A DNA stretch of 44,978 bases. Source: Thermoplasmata archaeon (GTDB taxonomy: Archaea; Thermoplasmatota; Thermoplasmata; Thermoplasmatales; Thermoplasmataceae). Made by a program: the position numbers and the translations under genes. Below the pieces are notes generated by a model, which was given only the letters and a program-made list of their open reading frames with translations, had not been told where the DNA came from and did no database searches. The first letter of the stretch is position 1, and every line of letters starts with the position of its first letter. Where the stretch lies: contig JAKACH010000006.1 of NCBI GenBank assembly GCA_021821635.1, positions 1 to 44,978 on the forward strand, in the 5' to 3' direction. This document shows, one piece after another, positions 8,257 to 17,480 of the stretch.

Positions 8257-8754
8257 TTATGTTATCGTGTCAGAAGCGATCTCGCCATTGGTTGAGGTCT
8301 CTACTATTACCACTTGAGAAATGGGGTTCCCCGACACCAGTATGTGTGTACCGAGAGAAAGACTATTGGGATGTGTCGAGGAAGCAATTATCTCTGTCTT
8401 GTATATAGTGGCATTATTGTAATAGTGACCGGTTTCGCCTACGTTGAACCCCACTATATTATAGGTACCGGAGTTGCCTGTAAGCCTTAGTGAGATGTCA
8501 TCAATCGGGACTGTTGAGGTAAGACTCAGAAATGATATATTGTAGACTGCAGTTGAGCCATTCCCTGATATCGATACTGCTATTATTCCAGAAGGGGTCT
8601 TTGCATTGTCAACGTCATAAAGAGTGGCAACTGTCAGGACTATAACGAGAATTATGATTGCTGATGTCCACTTGACGAATTTCCTGTTACTCGCTATGAA
8701 TCCTCTGATCCGGGATGATGCGGACTTTTTATTACTTTTGACTTTGCTTCTCAT
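8257..8754 (-). CDS. Membrane-anchored secreted hypothetical protein
   Basis: Basic N-terminus, single TM (WTSAIIILVIVLTVATLY), then an extracellular domain with N-X-S/T sites. Confidence 0.6.
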   Translation of the reverse strand: MRSKVKSNKKSASSRIRGFIASNRKFVKWTSAIIILVIVLTVATLYDVDNAKTPSGIIAVSISGNGSTAVYNISFLSLTSTVPIDDISLRLTGNSGTYNIVGFNVGETGHYYNNATIYKTEIIASSTHPNSLSLGTHILVSGNPISQVVIVETSTNGEIASDTIT

Positions 8755-11700
8755 TTTTCCTGATCATTATCCTGACTTTTGTGCCGTCTATGTCCCAGTC
8801 CTGTCCATTGTCTGCAGGTCCAAGCTCTATACTGTCTGCAAGTGTTTCGGATGAAATTGCCTCAACAGATTGTCTTATTTCTCCAGATGTGGTGGAATCT
8901 GCGGCTATCACAACGGATATCCTGTCATCATACTCAAGCGAAAGGTCCTTCCTCATCACCTGTATCCTGCGTATTATTTCCCTCGTAAGACCTTCCCTTG
9001 CAAGATCCGCATCTATGGAAGTATTAAGGAAAAGTTCAAAGCCGGTCCTTTCATCCCTGTCATAGACGTAACCTGCTTTAGGCACTGTCTCAACCAGTAT
9101 GTGCTCTGGTGAAAGCGTGAATCCTTCTATATCGACGCTTCCTTTCTGGTGGAGTTCTTCTGTGATGTGCCCCGGATCAGATGAGACGAGCGCCATCTCG
9201 ACCCGCTTCATGTTTCCCTTCAGAATAGGAGCGGCTGTCGAATAATTTAGCTTTATGCTTGGAGTGACAGGAAGGTCTCTCTCATCGGCAAAGCCTATGT
9301 TCTTGCAGTTTATTTCAGGCTTTATAATTTCCAGGAGGGGCTCGTCTATCCTCGACGATCCGGAAAGAAGGAGTTCCGTTAAGGGTTGTCTTCCTTTTAT
9401 CCCCGCCTTCTGGCGCATCCTTCGGACAGTCTCTATAATGGACAGGATGTCGGCAAACTTCTTCTCCAGTTCCGGCTGTATTCTGTCTTCAGACGCCACA
9501 GGGTAGTGTTCCAGGTGTACGCTCTCTCTTTGAGTGAGGGATCGGAAGAGATATTCGGTGGTAAATGGGGCAATCGGGGCCAGCATCATTGCTATTTTTT
9601 CCAGCAGAGTGTACAGGATGGAATAAGCACTTTCCTTGGTCTCGGTCATCTCCTCTGACCAGAATTTCCTTCTTGAAAGCCTCAGGTAAGTGTTTGAAAC
9701 CTGTTCTATTAGATCCATCAGGCTCCTTAAAGCCTCATGAGGCATATATTCCTCCATGTATTTATTGCATGCAAGGATTGTAGAATTCAGGCGGGAGAGG
9801 ACCCACTGATCGAGTGGATCGCTGGAGATCCTCAGGCCCTTGAATTCATACCTGTCCAGGTTTGCGTTTGAGGCAAAGAAGCTGTATACATTCAGGAGAG
9901 TGGAAAGCGTCTTTCTTGAAATTTCGGTGATTAGCCTTATATCGTAATTTCTGGTCTTCCACGGGACCCCGAACATAAAGAATAGGCGAAGTGGATCTGG
10001 GCCGTTCTGCTGGAGCGCATCTATTGCAAGGACAGAATTCCCCTCGCTTTTGCTCATCTTTCTGCCTTTCGCATCCAAAACAAACTCTATTGTAAGGACG
10101 TTTTTGTATGCGTTAGAATTGAAAAGCAGGGTTGAAATAACATGCAATGTGTAATACCAGCCTCTTGTCTGGTCTATCGCTTCTGTGATGAAATCCACAG
10201 GGATGTGCGTCTGACGGCTGTATCTGGGATAACCTATCGAAGCGTATGTGGCGCTCCCGGAGTCGAACCATGTATCGATAACATAAGGTTCCCGAACAGA
10301 GTCTTCCCCGCACTTTGCGCATTTGAGCTTCAAGACATCTACGAATGGGCGATGGAGATCATCTAATTGATGGCCTGAACGCTGTGCCAGCTCCTTCAGG
10401 TCGCCGATTGCCTCGTAGTGCCCGTTCTTGCATTTCCATACAGGTAAGGGTGTTCCCCAGTACCTGTTCCTGGACAGGGACCAGTCCTTCGCCTCTTCGA
10501 GAAAGTTGCCAAACCTTCCCTGTTTGAGGTGCGAAGGGTACCAGGAGATTCGTGAATTGGTTTCGATTATTTTTTCCCTGTTTTCTGATACCTTTATGAA
10601 CCACGCATCTAGCGGGTAATAGATAAGCGGTGACTTGCACCTGTAGCAGAACGGGTAAGTGTGCTTTATCTTCTCAATCTTGAAAAGCACGCCTGTTTCC
10701 CTGAGATAATCTATTATCTTCGGGTTTGCATCCATCACGGATAAGCCGTTCCAGGGAAGTGATGGATCGTTATATTTGCCTTCTGGGCTAACGGGATTGA
10801 GTAGTCTGGTCTTCATCCTCTTTCCTGTCTCGAAGTCGTCGGCACCGAATGCCGGGGAAGTGTGTACTATCCCTGTGCCTTCCTCCACTGTTACGTAGGA
10901 AGCACCAACAACCTGCAGGTTGCCGTCGAATGGCTTAAGGAACTTAAGCAGCTGTTCGTACTTCTTCCCTACGAGCTCGCTTCCCTTTATTGCATCCTGG
11001 ACGTGCTTTCCGCCCGGGAACAGCCTGTCTGCCATTGCTGCCGCGATATAGTACCTGGAACCCTTGTAATCAACAAGAGAATAGTCGATTTTCGGATTGA
11101 CAACCAGGAACTGGTTGGATGGGAGTGTCCATGGTGTAGTTGTCCAAGCCAGCATATAAGTATCTTTCTCTCCGACCAACTTGAAACGAACGTAGACCGA
11201 AACGTCTGTTACCTCCTCATATCCCTGCGAGACCTCATGTGAGCTTAGTGAAGTGCCGCATCTCGGGCAGTAAGGCAGTATCTTGAAATCCTTGAAGAGC
11301 AACTGCTTCTCGAACATTGTCTTGAGCGCCCACCACTCACTTTCCATGTAGTCCCTGTTCAACGTGATATAGTCCTTGTTATGATCCACCCAGAATCCGA
11401 TAAGCGAGTCTACTTCCTTGAATTCGTCTATGTACCTGAAGACACTTTCCCTGCAGTACGCATTGAATGCTTCTATGCCGAAATCCTCGATCTCCTTCTT
11501 TGAGTTGAAGCCGAAGTGTTTCTCCGCCTCTATCTCAACCGGCAGACCATGGCAGTCCCAGCCTCCTGCCCGTCCATATATTTTATGCCCCGTCATGTAT
11601 TTGTAACGAAGCACTATGTCTTTGACAACGCGTGTCATCGCATGCCCCATGTGAGGTCTTCCATTTGCAGTGGGCGGGCCCTCGAGGAACCTGAATGGTT

Positions 11701-11815
11701 TGTTTCCAAGACTTGAATTAAGTGATTTTTCCTGAATGCCCGACTCTTTCCAGTAAGACCTGACTTCGTCGGCTATCTCATTGAAAGAGCGGTTTGTATC
11801 AATGGTTTTAAACAT
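8732..11815 (-). CDS. ileS: Isoleucyl-tRNA synthetase
   Basis: FLEGPPTANGRPHMGHAMTR (HIGH-type), AGGWDCHGLPVE, KGRKMSKSEGN; 1027 aa. Confidence 0.98.
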   Translation of the reverse strand: MFKTIDTNRSFNEIADEVRSYWKESGIQEKSLNSSLGNKPFRFLEGPPTANGRPHMGHAMTRVVKDIVLRYKYMTGHKIYGRAGGWDCHGLPVEIEAEKHFGFNSKKEIEDFGIEAFNAYCRESVFRYIDEFKEVDSLIGFWVDHNKDYITLNRDYMESEWWALKTMFEKQLLFKDFKILPYCPRCGTSLSSHEVSQGYEEVTDVSVYVRFKLVGEKDTYMLAWTTTPWTLPSNQFLVVNPKIDYSLVDYKGSRYYIAAAMADRLFPGGKHVQDAIKGSELVGKKYEQLLKFLKPFDGNLQVVGASYVTVEEGTGIVHTSPAFGADDFETGKRMKTRLLNPVSPEGKYNDPSLPWNGLSVMDANPKIIDYLRETGVLFKIEKIKHTYPFCYRCKSPLIYYPLDAWFIKVSENREKIIETNSRISWYPSHLKQGRFGNFLEEAKDWSLSRNRYWGTPLPVWKCKNGHYEAIGDLKELAQRSGHQLDDLHRPFVDVLKLKCAKCGEDSVREPYVIDTWFDSGSATYASIGYPRYSRQTHIPVDFITEAIDQTRGWYYTLHVISTLLFNSNAYKNVLTIEFVLDAKGRKMSKSEGNSVLAIDALQQNGPDPLRLFFMFGVPWKTRNYDIRLITEISRKTLSTLLNVYSFFASNANLDRYEFKGLRISSDPLDQWVLSRLNSTILACNKYMEEYMPHEALRSLMDLIEQVSNTYLRLSRRKFWSEEMTETKESAYSILYTLLEKIAMMLAPIAPFTTEYLFRSLTQRESVHLEHYPVASEDRIQPELEKKFADILSIIETVRRMRQKAGIKGRQPLTELLLSGSSRIDEPLLEIIKPEINCKNIGFADERDLPVTPSIKLNYSTAAPILKGNMKRVEMALVSSDPGHITEELHQKGSVDIEGFTLSPEHILVETVPKAGYVYDRDERTGFELFLNTSIDADLAREGLTREIIRRIQVMRKDLSLEYDDRISVVIAADSTTSGEIRQSVEAISSETLADSIELGPADNGQDWDIDGTKVRIMIRKNEKQSQK

Positions 11816-12030
11816 TTTCTAGTACCTTCTGGGGTAAAAGCTATCAGACTCATTAATTTAACACTTTATGATTATGAAAGGATCCAGGCGTGTGGATTAA
11901 ATGCAATCTTGATCCGGTAATTTATCCTTTGATCTTAAGTTCAACAGGATTCCGATAACAGGCCAGGAGCAAAAATAGGACTGACTTTTAACCAGAGATT
12001 ATTTTAAATATCCCCTGGGAATGACAATTA

Positions 12031-12627
12031 GTGAGCGAAAACGCGGTAGTAACTGGGGAAGCAGCAGCGCGAATCGGGTCTTCGAATTCAGTTTTCATTA
12101 GGAGAGGTATTCCCATGCTGCTTGTTCCTCTCGTATTGCTTTTAGTTGTCCTTTATTCAGGCGATTTTTACTATCTGGAGTATTTTCATGTGATCACGGG
12201 CTCCGCCTGGACAGGCATGGATCTCGTGATGGGTTTATTTTTCGCTTTTGTGATGCGCGGTCTCTCAAACCCGGAAAGGGTTGAGGTTTCCAAGCGTCTT
12301 ATTCCGACGATGCTGTTCTTCATGCCATCTATCGCCTCAGTTACGGTGACAGCGGGCCTCTACACTGCAATGCATCTGCAGATTGCATTTTCGTCCTCTT
12401 ATTTCATTGCAACCGGCATAATTGTGCTTATACTAATAGTGCAGGGTTTTGCCCTTTTCCTGCCAAACGAATTGAGGATATACCTTGAAATTCTTCGCGG
12501 AGGGAAAGATGTGGGTAAGATCGTTCGGCTTACGATGCTCAACCTGAAGCTTTCCCTCAGCCAGCTGGTGTTCCAAATAGCTGTCATAGTTCTTATGGCG
12601 CATTTTGCCACGGGTTACGCATTATGA
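12031..12627 (+). CDS. Multi-TM membrane protein, paralogue of the next gene (GTG start)
   Basis: YFHVITGSAWTGMDLVMGLFF...RLIPTMLFFMPSIASVTVTAGLY; TATA-like TTTTAAATAT about 25 nt upstream of GTG. Confidence 0.7.
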   Translation: MSENAVVTGEAAARIGSSNSVFIRRGIPMLLVPLVLLLVVLYSGDFYYLEYFHVITGSAWTGMDLVMGLFFAFVMRGLSNPERVEVSKRLIPTMLFFMPSIASVTVTAGLYTAMHLQIAFSSSYFIATGIIVLILIVQGFALFLPNELRIYLEILRGGKDVGKIVRLTMLNLKLSLSQLVFQIAVIVLMAHFATGYAL

Positions 12628-13178
12628 TTCCGGAAAGGCTTAAATCGATATACAGAGCGGGGGCCATTGCGGCCGTTCTTCCTGTAATTGTAGTTCTGGC
12701 AGCATATCTCTCAGGAAACTTTCTTTTCATCGATTATGTGCATGTTCTTCTTGGAGCTATCTGGACTGGTGTTGATGTCTTCTACGGTCTGATATTCTAT
12801 TTCGTAATTTCAAGCCTTGATGCCAGAACCCGGGCAGACATAGCAGAAAGGCTTATCCCAATGTCTCTTTTCTTCATACCTTCTGTTTCCATTCTCACGC
12901 CACTGGCCGGTTATATCCTGGCGGTGAAGCAAGGAATATGGAACCCTTACAATCCGGTATTTTCTGCCGCCATAATCACAGGCAGCATACTTGTTGCGGT
13001 AGGGTTCATGACAATCGTCCCGGCATCCGCGCTTGTGCTGAAAGAGATAAGAAATGCAAGCAGCAATTATGAAAGGAGTTCACGCTTGCTTATGCTTGGA
13101 TCTCACGGAGCACTCCTCCAGCTAGCACTCCAGATTGCAATGATATCAGTGATGGCATATATCGTAGTCTATATGTGA
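12624..13178 (+). CDS. Multi-TM membrane protein, tandem paralogue (ATGA overlap with previous gene)
   Basis: YVHVLLGAIWTGVDVFYGLIFYFV...RLIPMSLFFIPSVSILTPLAGYI aligns with 12031-12627; start overlaps the previous stop as ATGA. Confidence 0.75.
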   Translation: MIPERLKSIYRAGAIAAVLPVIVVLAAYLSGNFLFIDYVHVLLGAIWTGVDVFYGLIFYFVISSLDARTRADIAERLIPMSLFFIPSVSILTPLAGYILAVKQGIWNPYNPVFSAAIITGSILVAVGFMTIVPASALVLKEIRNASSNYERSSRLLMLGSHGALLQLALQIAMISVMAYIVVYM

Positions 13179-13286
13179 AATTTCTGCGGATAAGGAGAAT
13201 TGCAGGTATGTCAGACAAAAGTCGGCTAATATAATTTTTAATTATTAAAATAAAAATATTTAATAAGTACCATAGGTTATATTCAT

Positions 13287-13412
13287 GTGGCAGGCAAATT
13301 TTATAAGAATGTCGTTGAAGCCATAAGGGATGAAACCAACCGAATCAAGGGAATAATCAGGGAACAAAGATCATCCCAGAAAGACTCCGGCAGCATAAAG
13401 AAAAGGACTTAG
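13287..13412 (+). CDS. Possible small protein (41 aa, GTG start), function unknown
   Basis: MAGKFYKNVVEAIRDETNRIKGIIREQRSSQKDSGSIKKRT; AT-rich TATA-like AATATTTAATAAG about 25-30 nt upstream, consistent with a leaderless gene. Confidence 0.4.
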   Translation: MAGKFYKNVVEAIRDETNRIKGIIREQRSSQKDSGSIKKRT

Positions 13413-14386
13413 GAAATGCTTCCTATTTTAGGTGCCGGGGCGAAGTGTTGATAACCGCCACCCACTATTTGACTCCAGCTTCTTCCATCAAATATAATAT
13501 TATCTCCCTTCCATGTATCGCCTATGTAAGAAACATGAATCTTCTCGGATTCCATAGCAGACTTAAAATCTGCATAGTTTTCGTTCTCAATCGTGAAAAG
13601 TATCTCATAATCACCGCCGAATGAAAGCGTCATATCGTTTAACGTACCTCCGGATAACTGTATTGCTTTTTTCACGTTTTCGTTAACCGGAATCTCGTCC
13701 TGAACCAGCCGGAAGCCGACTCCAAAATCTCTCTTTGCCCTGTAGATTGATTCAAAAATGCCGTCAGAAAGGTCCGTCATGAACTTTCCTCCATTCTCGC
13801 TTATTATTTTCGCTTCACGGACTCTCGGGACAATATTCATGAGAAGATCAATGCCAAGTTTCTTTCTATATCCCAGCCTGTAGAATGTGTAGCCTGCTGC
13901 AGCTTTTCCAAGATCTCCAGTTACGCACAGCACCTGATCAGGCCTTATGTCGCTCCTGCGCCGTATCAGCCTTTCAGCCTGCTCTCCGATAATAGTGCCT
14001 GAAAGTATCATTACGCTTGATTCCTTGGTGTCCCCTCCAAGATATTCGGCGTCAAAAAGCTTCAGTTCGTTGTCTATAGATTCAACGAGTTTCAGGACAA
14101 ATTCCGAATCAGTCTTTCCAGGAAGATTGAATGAAGATAGCATTCCGATAGGATTTCCTGCCATGGCCGCAATGTCGCTCAGGTTGATGGCGGCCAGGAA
14201 CCTGCCTATCTGATCGGCACTCGCTCCTGCAGGTATATTAGTATCGTATGAAACGGAATCAGTGGATACAAGTAACTTCTTCTTGCCAAGAGGTATCTCA
14301 ATGCAGTCGTTATCGCCGCCATGGACATGACCTGTCCTGAACATTGATGCGACAAGCTCCCTCTCTCCTATGCTTGATATTTTCAC
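13409..14386 (-). CDS. thiL: Thiamine-monophosphate kinase
   Basis: STDSVSYDTNIPAGASADQIGRFLAAINLSDIAAMAGNPIG...VTGDLGKAAAGY...DLSDGI...GGDYEILFT. Confidence 0.95.
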   Translation of the reverse strand: MKISSIGERELVASMFRTGHVHGGDNDCIEIPLGKKKLLVSTDSVSYDTNIPAGASADQIGRFLAAINLSDIAAMAGNPIGMLSSFNLPGKTDSEFVLKLVESIDNELKLFDAEYLGGDTKESSVMILSGTIIGEQAERLIRRRSDIRPDQVLCVTGDLGKAAAGYTFYRLGYRKKLGIDLLMNIVPRVREAKIISENGGKFMTDLSDGIFESIYRAKRDFGVGFRLVQDEIPVNENVKKAIQLSGGTLNDMTLSFGGDYEILFTIENENYADFKSAMESEKIHVSYIGDTWKGDNIIFDGRSWSQIVGGGYQHFAPAPKIGSIS

Positions 14387-14460
14387 GTTTACCTTATGGC
14401 GCCCACATAAATCATTTTAATGCTTCCGAAAATCGAAGATAGTTTCCCTGCTCGCTAAAA

Positions 14461-15570
14461 TCAGATTGTAATAGAATATCCGACTGATCTTCTTGAAAGT
14501 GTTTCGATATCCATGTCCGAGACAAGGCGTGCCTCAAGTTCAATTTCCTGTTCGTATGACCTGAGATCCGATGATTTATAATATGATTCCAGCTGGCTGA
14601 AATCCTGGGAAAGCGATGAGCTCACGATCAGGTCAAGAAGCTCCCTGTCGGGTTTTGCATTATGGACGCCTCTCTCCTTGTTGCCGCCGGTGGGGTACGA
14701 TATTACCGTTCTTCCGGGTTTCCTTGTATCTAGCAGGATGCGTGCCAGCGACCACAGTCTGGGCGGCCTGTAAAGATGCCTTTTCCAGAGATATTCAACA
14801 AAAGTATTCCTCTGTATATTCATGGGATTGACGCTGATGTCATCCGTGAAATCATCGATATCAGAAATAGACTGGATCATATCATCTATGGCAGTCTTCT
14901 CCGTCATGAATGGAGGCTTGAACAGCAGGTAAGTGCGCACGGTATAACCAAGCTTCCTTGCGGTCATGGCAGATGCCTTGTACTTTGCGAATGTTGATCC
15001 CTTGTTGATGGAGTCTGTAATGATCCTGTCGTTCGAGCTTTCCAGGCCGATTGCTATCCTTACTGCCGGGACGTATTTCCCCAGATCACGGATGTTTTCT
15101 TCTCTTATATATTCGGTCCTGCTTTCCACCAGGAGTGTGTCAATTTTTGGTCCTATTGTGTGCATGAAATATTCTCTCACATCAATGGGAATTTCCATAG
15201 GATCAAGGAAGCTTCCGGATGTAAAGATCTTCAGGACCTTGATGCCGTTCAGGGACTGTGCAACATGATCGATTTGCTTGTACAGGTTCTCCCTTGTTAT
15301 CGAGAGATCTATGTCGTTGAAGTAGCCGCACATGGAGCATGATGAATAATTGTACCATGAGCAGCCGCGGGTCCTGAATATAGCAACTACGGTATCCTCC
15401 TTTTGCCCTTCTATCCTGTCGAGTTCCTTCCAGACCGAAACAGGCATGTCAGGGTTCCCGGATCTCAGCTCTGAAGGCATTAAATCCTTGATGAACGAAG
15501 CAAATGCACGGTTTGTTCTCATTTTCCCTACTCTTCGTTGCCAGATTACTGCAACATATTTTAAACACAC
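14461..15570 (-). CDS. Radical SAM protein, RaSEA-type archaeosine biosynthesis enzyme
   Basis: VAIFRTRGCSWYNYSSCSMCGYFNDID with Cys cluster; IFTSGSFLDPMEIP...LLVESRTEYI...IAIGLESSND typical of the COG1244-like archaeosine family. Confidence 0.85.
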   Translation of the reverse strand: MCLKYVAVIWQRRVGKMRTNRAFASFIKDLMPSELRSGNPDMPVSVWKELDRIEGQKEDTVVAIFRTRGCSWYNYSSCSMCGYFNDIDLSITRENLYKQIDHVAQSLNGIKVLKIFTSGSFLDPMEIPIDVREYFMHTIGPKIDTLLVESRTEYIREENIRDLGKYVPAVRIAIGLESSNDRIITDSINKGSTFAKYKASAMTARKLGYTVRTYLLFKPPFMTEKTAIDDMIQSISDIDDFTDDISVNPMNIQRNTFVEYLWKRHLYRPPRLWSLARILLDTRKPGRTVISYPTGGNKERGVHNAKPDRELLDLIVSSSLSQDFSQLESYYKSSDLRSYEQEIELEARLVSDMDIETLSRRSVGYSITI

Positions 15571-15587
15571 TAAGATTAACCTAGTGA

Positions 15588-16742
15588 ATGATCAGCTCAA
15601 GATTGTCAAGAATCGAGGAATCTGCGACGCTCAAGCTAACCAAGGTAGCCGAAGATCTAAAGGCCAAGGGAGTGAAGGTATTTAATTTTGGGATTGGCGA
15701 GCCGGATTTCACAACACCTGAAACGATCATAGAAAGCGCATTTGAGTGGGCCAGAAGAGGCAAAACGCACTACACGCCTTCAAACGGTATCAGGGAACTC
15801 AGGGAGGCCATTGCAGATAAGCTGCTCAAGAAGAACCAGATTCATACGTCAGCGGATAATGTGCTAGTAAGCCCCACAAAGTTTGCCATTTACCTATCAC
15901 TTTATGTTATACTGGAGGAGGGGGATGGTGTCATTCTTCCCGATCCTTACTATTCTTCCTATAAGGACATCATAAAACTTGCCGGGGGAAAGGTTTTGGA
16001 TGCACCACTTAACCTGGACTATTCATTAAATTTCGAGCTTATGCAGAAAATGGTCTCACCCAGGACGAAGGCAATAATATTCAACAATCCATCCAATCCG
16101 ACTGGAAGGGTCTACACACAGAGGGAGGTCAAGGAACTTGTTGACTTTGCCATCAAAAACAAGCTGGTAATCATATCAGATGAAATATATGAGGACCTGA
16201 TCTACGAAGGCTCGATGTACTCGCCCGGATCTATAGAGGAAGCAGCCGATCATGTGATAACAATAAATGGTTTCTCCAAGAGCTACGCAATGACAGGCTG
16301 GAGGATTGGTTACCTCAACGCTGCTCCCGAGATCGCAAAGGCTGCGGCCAAGGTGCTGGGGCAGACTATTACATGCGTATCCTCAATATCACAATATGGT
16401 GCTTTGCAGGCTCTCCGGGACGAGAAGGATCCAGTTACATTCAGGGAGAAGTTCAGGAAGCGCAGGGATCTTGTCATGAAACTGTTTTCAGAGATCGACG
16501 GTTATTCCACTGTAAAGCCCGAAGGCGCATTCTATGCATTCCCGCAATATTCTGGCAAGTTGGATTCTGTCCAGTACTCCTCAGGCCTCCTGGAAAAATA
16601 CCAGGTCATAGTGACGCCGGGGACCGCGTTCGGTGAAATGGGCGAATTGCATTACAGGTTCTCATATGCGGCCTCCGAGGATGAGATCAAGGAAGGGATA
16701 TCCCGGATAGCCAAGTATGACCGCGAAATCCAGAAAAGGTAA
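15588..16742 (+). CDS. Pyridoxal-phosphate aminotransferase, class I/II (AspC-like)
   Basis: VFNFGIGEPDFTTP, NNPSNPTGRVY, SDEIYEDLIYEG, FSKSYAMTGWRIGY. Confidence 0.95.
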   Translation: MISSRLSRIEESATLKLTKVAEDLKAKGVKVFNFGIGEPDFTTPETIIESAFEWARRGKTHYTPSNGIRELREAIADKLLKKNQIHTSADNVLVSPTKFAIYLSLYVILEEGDGVILPDPYYSSYKDIIKLAGGKVLDAPLNLDYSLNFELMQKMVSPRTKAIIFNNPSNPTGRVYTQREVKELVDFAIKNKLVIISDEIYEDLIYEGSMYSPGSIEEAADHVITINGFSKSYAMTGWRIGYLNAAPEIAKAAAKVLGQTITCVSSISQYGALQALRDEKDPVTFREKFRKRRDLVMKLFSEIDGYSTVKPEGAFYAFPQYSGKLDSVQYSSGLLEKYQVIVTPGTAFGEMGELHYRFSYAASEDEIKEGISRIAKYDREIQKR

Positions 16743-16748
16743 AAGGCA

Positions 16749-17480
16749 ATGATGGAAATTCAGGTGGAGAAGGATGTCTTCATCTCAGATCTGTACTGCT
16801 CATACCTGCGGGATCTGAATGCGGTCGTAATATCCGATCTCCATCTCGGGTTCGAGGAGGAGATGAACCTGCATGGCCTCTTTCTTCCAAAGCTTCAGCG
16901 AAGTCATGTGGAAGGCCTGCTTGACAGTATACTTGAAAGATATGATCCTGAAACGGTCTTCATCAACGGCGATTTCAAGCATGAATTTTCAAGGAACCTC
17001 CCGCAGGAATGGGATGATATCCTGCATTTTATCGACAGGTACAGGGAGAAGGTGAACCTCCATTTCATACGCGGAAACCATGACAACTACCTGCTGACCA
17101 TACTTGCAAGATCAGGACTTGAACTTCACGACAAGTATGAAGATGAACGCTACCTGATCTACCACGGGGATAGGGATCTGGGCATCAGCAAGATCACAAT
17201 TCTGGGACATGAGCATCCTTCCATCTCACTCCGGGATGATGTCGGCGGTGTGTTCAAGATCCACTCCTTCATTTACAATACAGAGAGCCATGTCCTAGTT
17301 ACCCCGGCAATGAGTTTCTTCTCCTCGGGAAGTGACGTGGCGACATCGCTTGTCAACGATGAGCATTTCACCCCGTCATTGAAGCACGTTAATGCATCCA
17401 AGTTCCGGATTTTCGGCATCACTGAGGAATTTGGGCTGGTGGATCTTGGGATGCTTGGTGAACTGAAGAGGACCGCCTAG
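16749..17480 (+). CDS. Metallophosphoesterase (COG1407-like)
   Basis: AVVISDLHLGFEEEM...VFINGDFKHEF...FIRGNHDNYL...LIYHGDRD...ILGHEHPS. Confidence 0.9.
   Translation: MMEIQVEKDVFISDLYCSYLRDLNAVVISDLHLGFEEEMNLHGLFLPKLQRSHVEGLLDSILERYDPETVFINGDFKHEFSRNLPQEWDDILHFIDRYREKVNLHFIRGNHDNYLLTILARSGLELHDKYEDERYLIYHGDRDLGISKITILGHEHPSISLRDDVGGVFKIHSFIYNTESHVLVTPAMSFFSSGSDVATSLVNDEHFTPSLKHVNASKFRIFGITEEFGLVDLGMLGELKRTA

Noticed and set aside
8061-8408. 115-aa ORF in the 7784-8256 intergenic region
   Set aside because: Runs into the antisense of 8257-8754, contains the hairpin, and has no recognisable fold or promoter support; kept only as part of the unexplained-region finding.
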